Source of the DNA: an uncultured Pelagibacteraceae bacterium
Lineage (GTDB): Bacteria > Pseudomonadota > Alphaproteobacteria > Pelagibacterales > Pelagibacteraceae
Length of the DNA: 64,000 nt
Assembly: GCA_902601545.1 (NCBI GenBank)
Contig: CACKNR010000001.1
Span: forward strand, 34,898 to 98,897
Reading direction: 5' to 3'
The position numbers and the translations under genes are program-made. The notes beneath the pieces are model-generated. The model was not told where the DNA came from. It searched no databases and saw only the letters and a list, made by a program, of their open reading frames with translations. This document shows positions 59,772 to 64,000 of this stretch, piece by piece; the stretch's first letter is position 1; every line of letters starts with the position of its first letter.

Positions 59772-60448
59772 ATTGGGAAGATGAATGTTATCTTTTATCA
59801 AAAAGGAAATTTAGAGAAAATGCAAATATAATTAATGTTTTTTCTAGATCAAAGGGAAAAATTTCCGGGATAGTATATGGAGGAAATTCGAGGAAAATAA
59901 GAAACTACTTACAGATATCCAATAAATTATTTATTATTCATAATTCAAAAAATGAAAATAAAATAGGTTATTTTAAGACTGAATTAGTAAAACCAATATC
60001 TCCATTATACTTTAATGATAAAGAAAGAACTTCTGCATTGATCTCAATATGTTCTATTCTAAATATTCTATTACCAGAGTCCCAACCTAATCAAAATATA
60101 TATAAGTCATTCGATAAATTTTTAAATTCGATTAATTTAGATAATTGGATTGTATTGTATATTTTTCTAGAATTAAGTTTAATAAAAAATTTAGGTTATG
60201 ATCCAAATTTAGATAAATTTAAAGTAACAAATGATAGTTCCACCGACATTAAAAGGATAAAAATAGATACATTTTTTTACGAAATACCAGCATTCTTAAT
60301 TTCAAAAAAAATTCCACAAAAAATATCCAATGATTTTATAAAAAAATCTCTTTTTTTTACGAGAAGCATAATTCAGAATAGATTTTTCATAACTAATAAT
60401 TTACCTTTTCCTAAATCAAGAATTATACTGGAAAATTATTTTAATTAA
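59768..60448 (+). CDS. recO: DNA repair protein RecO
   Basis: A 226-residue divergent RecO. The N-terminal OB-fold segment (DECYLLSKRKFRENANIINVFSRSKGKISGIVYGGNSRKIRNYL) is the recognisable part, followed by a helical C-terminal domain (LYIFLELSLIKNLGYDP). It helps load RecA onto SSB-coated DNA with RecR. No clear zinc cysteines are seen. It follows rnc with a 4-base overlap and abuts hemB tail to tail without a spacer. Confidence 0.85.
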   Translation: MNWEDECYLLSKRKFRENANIINVFSRSKGKISGIVYGGNSRKIRNYLQISNKLFIIHNSKNENKIGYFKTELVKPISPLYFNDKERTSALISICSILNILLPESQPNQNIYKSFDKFLNSINLDNWIVLYIFLELSLIKNLGYDPNLDKFKVTNDSSTDIKRIKIDTFFYEIPAFLISKKIPQKISNDFIKKSLFFTRSIIQNRFFITNNLPFPKSRIILENYFN

Positions 60449-61441
60449 TTATTTTTTAATTTGTTTTGCTATTTCTAAGGCAAAATATGTTATAATAGCA
60501 CATGCTCCAGCTCTTTTGAATGCAATCAATGTTTCCATTATTGCATCATCTGTTAAAAACTTTTTTTCTATTCCATTTTTTATTAAGCTATACTCACCGG
60601 ATACTTGATAAGCTATTACTGGTATCTTAAAGTTATCTTTTATTTTTTTAATAATATCTAAATAAGCAATGGCGGGTTTGACTATAATAATATCTGCTCC
60701 TTCTTTAATATCTAATCCTATTTCCCTAAGTGACTCGTCGGCATTTCTGTAATCCATCTGATAAGTTTTCTTATTTTTTTTTAATTTTGTTTTGCTTCCC
60801 ACTGCATCTCTAAATGGTCCATAGAAATTAGAAGCATACTTCACTCCATATGATATTATATTGACATTACTAAAATTATTTTTATCCAAAGCTTTTCTAA
60901 TCGCACCAACTCTACCGTCCATCATATCGGATGGTGCTATCACGTCACAACCCATTTTCGCTTGAAGTAATGATTGTTTAATTAAAATTTTAATAGTTTT
61001 ATCATTATCTATCTCATTATTTACTATTATGCCATCATGACCATGCGAGGTATAGGGATCCAAGGCAACATCACACATTATACCTAACTGCGGGAATTTT
61101 CTTTTTATTAACCTTAAGCTTTTACAAATTAGGTTATTTGGATTAAGTGCTTCAGAGCCAATTTTATCTTTTTTATTATTCGGAGTATAAGGAAATAAAG
61201 CTACCATTGGAATTTTGTATTTTTCTACCTCTTTTAAAACAGATGGTATTTTATCTATTGAATATCTTTTTATTCCTGGCATTGATTTTATATTTTCAAT
61301 TTTGTTTTTACCTTCTCTTACAAATATAGGTAAAATTAAATCTTTTGGAGAAATATTGTTTTCTGAGATAATATCTCTCATCCACCTTGATTTCCTTAAT
61401 CTTCTTAATCTAGTTTTGGGAAATGAGCCTATAATTTTCAT
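60449..61441 (-). CDS. hemB: Delta-aminolevulinic acid dehydratase (porphobilinogen synthase)
   Basis: A 330-residue enzyme joining two aminolevulinates in heme synthesis. The active-site lysines lie in the GVKYASNFYGPFRDA and IVKPAIAYLDII motifs. The metal-binding stretch reads DVALDPYTSHGHDG; the zinc cysteines of the E. coli type are replaced by Ala and Asp, the magnesium/alphaproteobacterial form. It is divergent from rpiB with a 78-base spacer. Confidence 0.96.
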   Translation of the reverse strand: MKIIGSFPKTRLRRLRKSRWMRDIISENNISPKDLILPIFVREGKNKIENIKSMPGIKRYSIDKIPSVLKEVEKYKIPMVALFPYTPNNKKDKIGSEALNPNNLICKSLRLIKRKFPQLGIMCDVALDPYTSHGHDGIIVNNEIDNDKTIKILIKQSLLQAKMGCDVIAPSDMMDGRVGAIRKALDKNNFSNVNIISYGVKYASNFYGPFRDAVGSKTKLKKNKKTYQMDYRNADESLREIGLDIKEGADIIIVKPAIAYLDIIKKIKDNFKIPVIAYQVSGEYSLIKNGIEKKFLTDDAIMETLIAFKRAGACAIITYFALEIAKQIKK

Positions 61442-61462
61442 GCTAAGTCCTAAATATTTTTA

Positions 61463-61491
61463 ATGTAATGCGACAAATATATTATTATAAT
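61463..61491 (+). promoter_or_regulatory. Possible promoter for rpiB-glyA-nrdR-ribD
   Basis: A perfect TATAAT lies at 61486-61491, 28 bases before the rpiB ATG, in the 78-base hemB-rpiB spacer. The -35 position (61463-61468) reads ATGTAA, a weak match at 17-base spacing. Confidence 0.45.
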
Positions 61492-61519
61492 ACAAGCAAG
61501 TGTAATTTAATTACTTATT

Positions 61520-61972
61520 ATGAGCAATATAAAACTAAATAAAATATTCAAAACTGTATGTATTGCCTCAGATCATGCAGGCTTTAATTTGAAAGAAGAT
61601 ATAAAAAACTTTTTAATAGATAAACAAGTCTCCATCTTTGATATCGGACCTTTTACTGATAAGTCAGTCGATTACCCAGACTACGCAAAAAGACTAGGTA
61701 ATAGAATCAGGTTAAAAAAGAGCGATGTTGGAATTCTTGTCTGTGGATCGGGCATAGGTATGGCAATAAGTGCCAATAAAATCAAATCAATTAGAGCTGC
61801 TCTGTGTTATAATTTAAAGTCTACTAGATTGTCTAGGCAACATAATAATGCTAATATAATAGCATTGGGTTCAAGATTAACAAAAAAAAAACTATCTTTT
61901 AAATTAGTAGAGGTTTTTTTAAAAACTAAATTTGAAGGTGGTAGACATTTAAGAAGGATTAAAAAAATTTAA
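61520..61972 (+). CDS. rpiB: Ribose-5-phosphate isomerase B
   Basis: A 150-residue enzyme interconverting ribose-5-phosphate and ribulose-5-phosphate. [29 protein letters not shown] and the active-site [23 protein letters not shown] are typical of RpiB. The adjacent glyA, 2 bases downstream, is a common alphaproteobacterial neighbour. The C-terminus [11 protein letters not shown] is also family-like. Confidence 0.95.
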   Translation: MSNIKLNKIFKTVCIASDHAGFNLKEDIKNFLIDKQVSIFDIGPFTDKSVDYPDYAKRLGNRIRLKKSDVGILVCGSGIGMAISANKIKSIRAALCYNLKSTRLSRQHNNANIIALGSRLTKKKLSFKLVEVFLKTKFEGGRHLRRIKKI

Positions 61973-61974
61973 AT

Positions 61975-63276
61975 ATGTCAATTGCATTAAAACTTAATAA
62001 ATATTTAAACAGTTTCTTTAAATTAGATTTAAAGAATGCAGATAAAGAATTATATAATTCTATTAAAGACGAATATTCTAGGCAACAAAATCATATTGAA
62101 TTAATTGCTTCAGAAAACATTGTGTCAAAAGCTGTTTTAGAGGCTCAAGGATCTGTCTTAACAAATAAATATGCCGAGGGATATCCAGGTAAAAGATATT
62201 ATGGAGGATGCGAACATGTAGACGTTTCAGAAAATTTGGCAATTGAAAGAGCAAAAGAATTATTTAATTGTAAATTTGCAAATGTACAACCACATTCAGG
62301 CGCACAAGCAAATGGAGCTGTCTATTTAGCTTTATTAAAACCAGGAGATACAACTCTTGCAATGAGTTTAAATTCCGGAGGACATCTTACCCACGGAGCT
62401 AAACCTGCTCAGTCAGGTAAATGGTTTAATGCTTTACATTACGAAGTTGATAAAGAAAATGGACTAATTGATTATAAAAGTGTTGAAAAAATTGCACTAG
62501 AAAGTAAGCCAAAACTTATAATAGCAGGAGGAAGCGCATACTCAAGAATAATTGATTTTAAAAAATTTAGAGAAATTTGTGATAAAGTTGGTGCATATTT
62601 TCTCGTAGACATGGCTCATTTCTCAGGGCTTGTTGCAGGAGGAGCTTATCCAAATCCTACAAAATTCGCTGACGTAGTTACATCAACAACTCATAAAGTT
62701 TTAAGAGGACCACGTGGTGGAATAATTTTAACAAATAGAGAAGATTTGATTAAAAAGTTTAATAGCGCAATCTTTCCTGGATTACAAGGTGGACCATTAA
62801 TGCATGTAATAGCTGCTAAAGCTGTTTGCTTTAAAGAAGCTCTGTCAAATGATTTTAAAGAATACACAAAAAATGTAGTAAACAACGCAAAAGTCCTTTC
62901 AAATACTTTAAAAGAAAAGGGTTTCAAAATATTTTCTGGAGGCACAGATACGCATCTAATGTTAATAGACCTTAGATCTTTTGGTGTGACTGGAAAAGAT
63001 GCTCAAGCATCATTAGGTAGAGCAAATATAACTTGTAACAAAAATGGAATACCTTTTGATAGTGAAAGCCCAATGATAACATCAGGTATCAGATTAGGTA
63101 CACCAGCATGTACCACTAGAGGTTTTGGAGCCGAAGAGTTTAAATTGATAGGAGAATTAATTTTTAAAGTTATAGATGGTCTTAGCAAAAATAAAGAAGA
63201 TAACTCAAAAATAGAAAAAGAAGTTCAAAAAGAAATAATTGAACTTTGTACATCTTTTCCTATATATAGTAGTTAA
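61975..63276 (+). CDS. glyA: Serine hydroxymethyltransferase
   Basis: A 433-residue PLP enzyme interconverting serine and glycine with tetrahydrofolate, the main one-carbon source. [38 protein letters not shown] and the PLP lysine near residue 241 ([15 protein letters not shown]) are present. Length is normal. It is followed after 7 bases by nrdR. Confidence 0.98.
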   Translation: MSIALKLNKYLNSFFKLDLKNADKELYNSIKDEYSRQQNHIELIASENIVSKAVLEAQGSVLTNKYAEGYPGKRYYGGCEHVDVSENLAIERAKELFNCKFANVQPHSGAQANGAVYLALLKPGDTTLAMSLNSGGHLTHGAKPAQSGKWFNALHYEVDKENGLIDYKSVEKIALESKPKLIIAGGSAYSRIIDFKKFREICDKVGAYFLVDMAHFSGLVAGGAYPNPTKFADVVTSTTHKVLRGPRGGIILTNREDLIKKFNSAIFPGLQGGPLMHVIAAKAVCFKEALSNDFKEYTKNVVNNAKVLSNTLKEKGFKIFSGGTDTHLMLIDLRSFGVTGKDAQASLGRANITCNKNGIPFDSESPMITSGIRLGTPACTTRGFGAEEFKLIGELIFKVIDGLSKNKEDNSKIEKEVQKEIIELCTSFPIYSS

Positions 63277-63283
63277 AATATTT

Positions 63284-63742
63284 ATGCTTTGTCCATTTTG
63301 TAGAGAAAAAGATACCTCAGTTGTTGACTCTAGACCTACAGAAGATGGCACAGCAATTAGAAGAAGAAGGCTATGTGGTTGTGAAAGAAAAGAAAGATTT
63401 ACAACATTTGAAAGGGTTCAATTTCAAGAACTTACTGTTATAAAAGGGAATGGTTCGAGGGAGCCTTTTGACAGAGATAAAATATCGAAATCAATAAGGA
63501 TAGCTACCAGAAAAAGACCAATTGACAGTGAGACTATTGAAAAGTTTATTTCAAAAATAGTAAGAAATTTAGAAGGACTTGGCGAAAGTGAAATTCCAAC
63601 CCCAACAATTGGAAAGTTTATAATGGAAGGCTTATCTTCATTGGATAAGGTAGCATATGTGCGTTTTGCCTCGGTCTATAAAAATTTTAAGGAAGCTAAA
63701 GATTTTGAGGAATTTGTTGGCAAAATAGATGATAAAACATAA
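63284..63742 (+). CDS. nrdR: Transcriptional repressor NrdR
   Basis: A 152-residue regulator that represses ribonucleotide reductase genes in response to dATP/ATP. The N-terminal [19 protein letters not shown] and RFTTFERV match the family, as does the ATP-cone domain ([42 protein letters not shown]). The ATG at 63284 begins MLCPFC; an upstream TTG was rejected. The second zinc pair is odd: it reads CGC then ERKE before RFTT, where C-x-x-C directly before it is usual. It overlaps ribD by 14 bases. Confidence 0.93.
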   Translation: MLCPFCREKDTSVVDSRPTEDGTAIRRRRLCGCERKERFTTFERVQFQELTVIKGNGSREPFDRDKISKSIRIATRKRPIDSETIEKFISKIVRNLEGLGESEIPTPTIGKFIMEGLSSLDKVAYVRFASVYKNFKEAKDFEEFVGKIDDKT

Positions 63743-64000
63743 ATTTTTTTTAAGACTTGCTTTTAATTTAGCAGAAAAAAATTTAGGAAAAACAAGAAAT
63801 AATCCTTCAGTCGGTTGCGTGATTGTTAAAAATAATTCTGTTTTAAGTTCGGGGGTGACTTCTATTAATGGAAGACCTCACGCAGAATTTAATGCATTAA
63901 ATAAAAACCTAAATTTCAATGGTAGTGATATGTATGTTACTCTTGAACCATGTACACATTATGGATTAACACCTCCGTGTACACAAATAATTAAAAAGAA
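63729..64000 (+). CDS. ribD: Riboflavin biosynthesis protein RibD, N-terminal part (cut by window end)
   Basis: The first 90 residues of an open frame that runs off the right edge. They form a cytidine-deaminase-like domain: [11 protein letters not shown], the zinc-binding HAE in [10 protein letters not shown], and the [11 protein letters not shown] motif. This is the pyrimidine deaminase half of RibD, which acts early in riboflavin synthesis; a reductase domain would follow outside the window. It starts inside the end of nrdR, and nrdR-ribD is a widespread gene pair. Confidence 0.92.
   Translation, partial: MIKHKFFLRLAFNLAEKNLGKTRNNPSVGCVIVKNNSVLSSGVTSINGRPHAEFNALNKNLNFNGSDMYVTLEPCTHYGLTPPCTQIIKK

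Noticed and set aside
61442..61519. Glycine riboswitch upstream of the rpiB-glyA operon
   Set aside because: Glycine riboswitches occur in SAR11, but this 78-base spacer is short, AT-only in character and lacks the conserved aptamer core.
63239..63283. Upstream extension of nrdR
   Set aside because: It starts at TTG inside glyA and precedes the canonical MLCPFC start.

Overview
The window is AT-rich, extremely compact bacterial DNA. The proteins and gene order (adk between secY and rpsM, GatCAB, a GAAC-N7-GAAC LexA-type box, an Asp-type HemB, a TPP-riboswitch-controlled ThiV symporter) point to an alphaproteobacterium of the SAR11/Pelagibacterales type. Counting from the coordinates given here, only about 1 kb of the 64 kb lies outside a gene. 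No gap exceeds about 165 bases, so no stretch of 300 bases lacks a gene. I see no insertion sequence, prophage, CRISPR array or rRNA.

Layout. 1-10201: end of rplK, then rplA-rplJ-rplL-rpoB-rpoC, with a long hairpin between rplL and rpoB. 10202-10363: spacer with a terminator-like hairpin and a possible promoter. 10364-26286: one co-directional block combining the str, S10, spc and alpha operons (rpsL to rplQ), with secY and adk inside. tuf and rpmD are missing from their usual places. A good sigma70-type promoter overlaps the end of adk and probably drives rpsM-rpsK-rpoA-rplQ. 26298-32216: a pseudouridine synthase, lipB, mgtE, panC, then galU-ugd (UDP-glucuronate supply). 32209-38827, minus strand: ridA, a small secreted protein, topA, plsY, a degenerate dihydroorotase (pyrC-like), pyrB and ruvX. 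38879-45014, plus strand: gatC-gatA-gatB, an O-methyltransferase, trhO and a MATE exporter. 45000-46546, minus strand: an amino-acid-type ABC permease and its binding protein, without an ATPase. 46622-49844: umuD-umuC behind a promoter carrying a LexA-type box, then a TPP riboswitch and thiV. 49817-53096: a RarD/EamA-type transporter, tRNA-Ser(GCU) and a soluble lytic transglycosylase. 53128-60448: a ten-gene plus-strand string (dapA, smpB, folK, rsh, pyrE, pdxJ, acpS, lepB, rnc, recO), mostly with overlapping ends. 60449-64000: hemB on the minus strand, then rpiB-glyA-nrdR-ribD (ribD is cut by the window end).

Most of the window is the core information-processing machinery: ribosome, RNA polymerase, Sec translocon, amidotransferase and stringent-response enzyme. 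Metabolic genes for pyrimidines, lysine, folate, vitamin B6, pantothenate, lipoate, heme and riboflavin fill the gaps. Regulation visible in the sequence is sparse. The clear cases are the TPP riboswitch, the LexA-type box on umuDC, the rplL-rpoB hairpin and a few promoters. I did not find a wholly novel system. The items most worth a second look are the umuDC/riboswitch/thiV junction, the DHOase-like gene that has lost its HxH metal ligands, an ABC permease with a lipoprotein-like N-terminus, an odd NrdR zinc motif and a small secreted protein next to topA.
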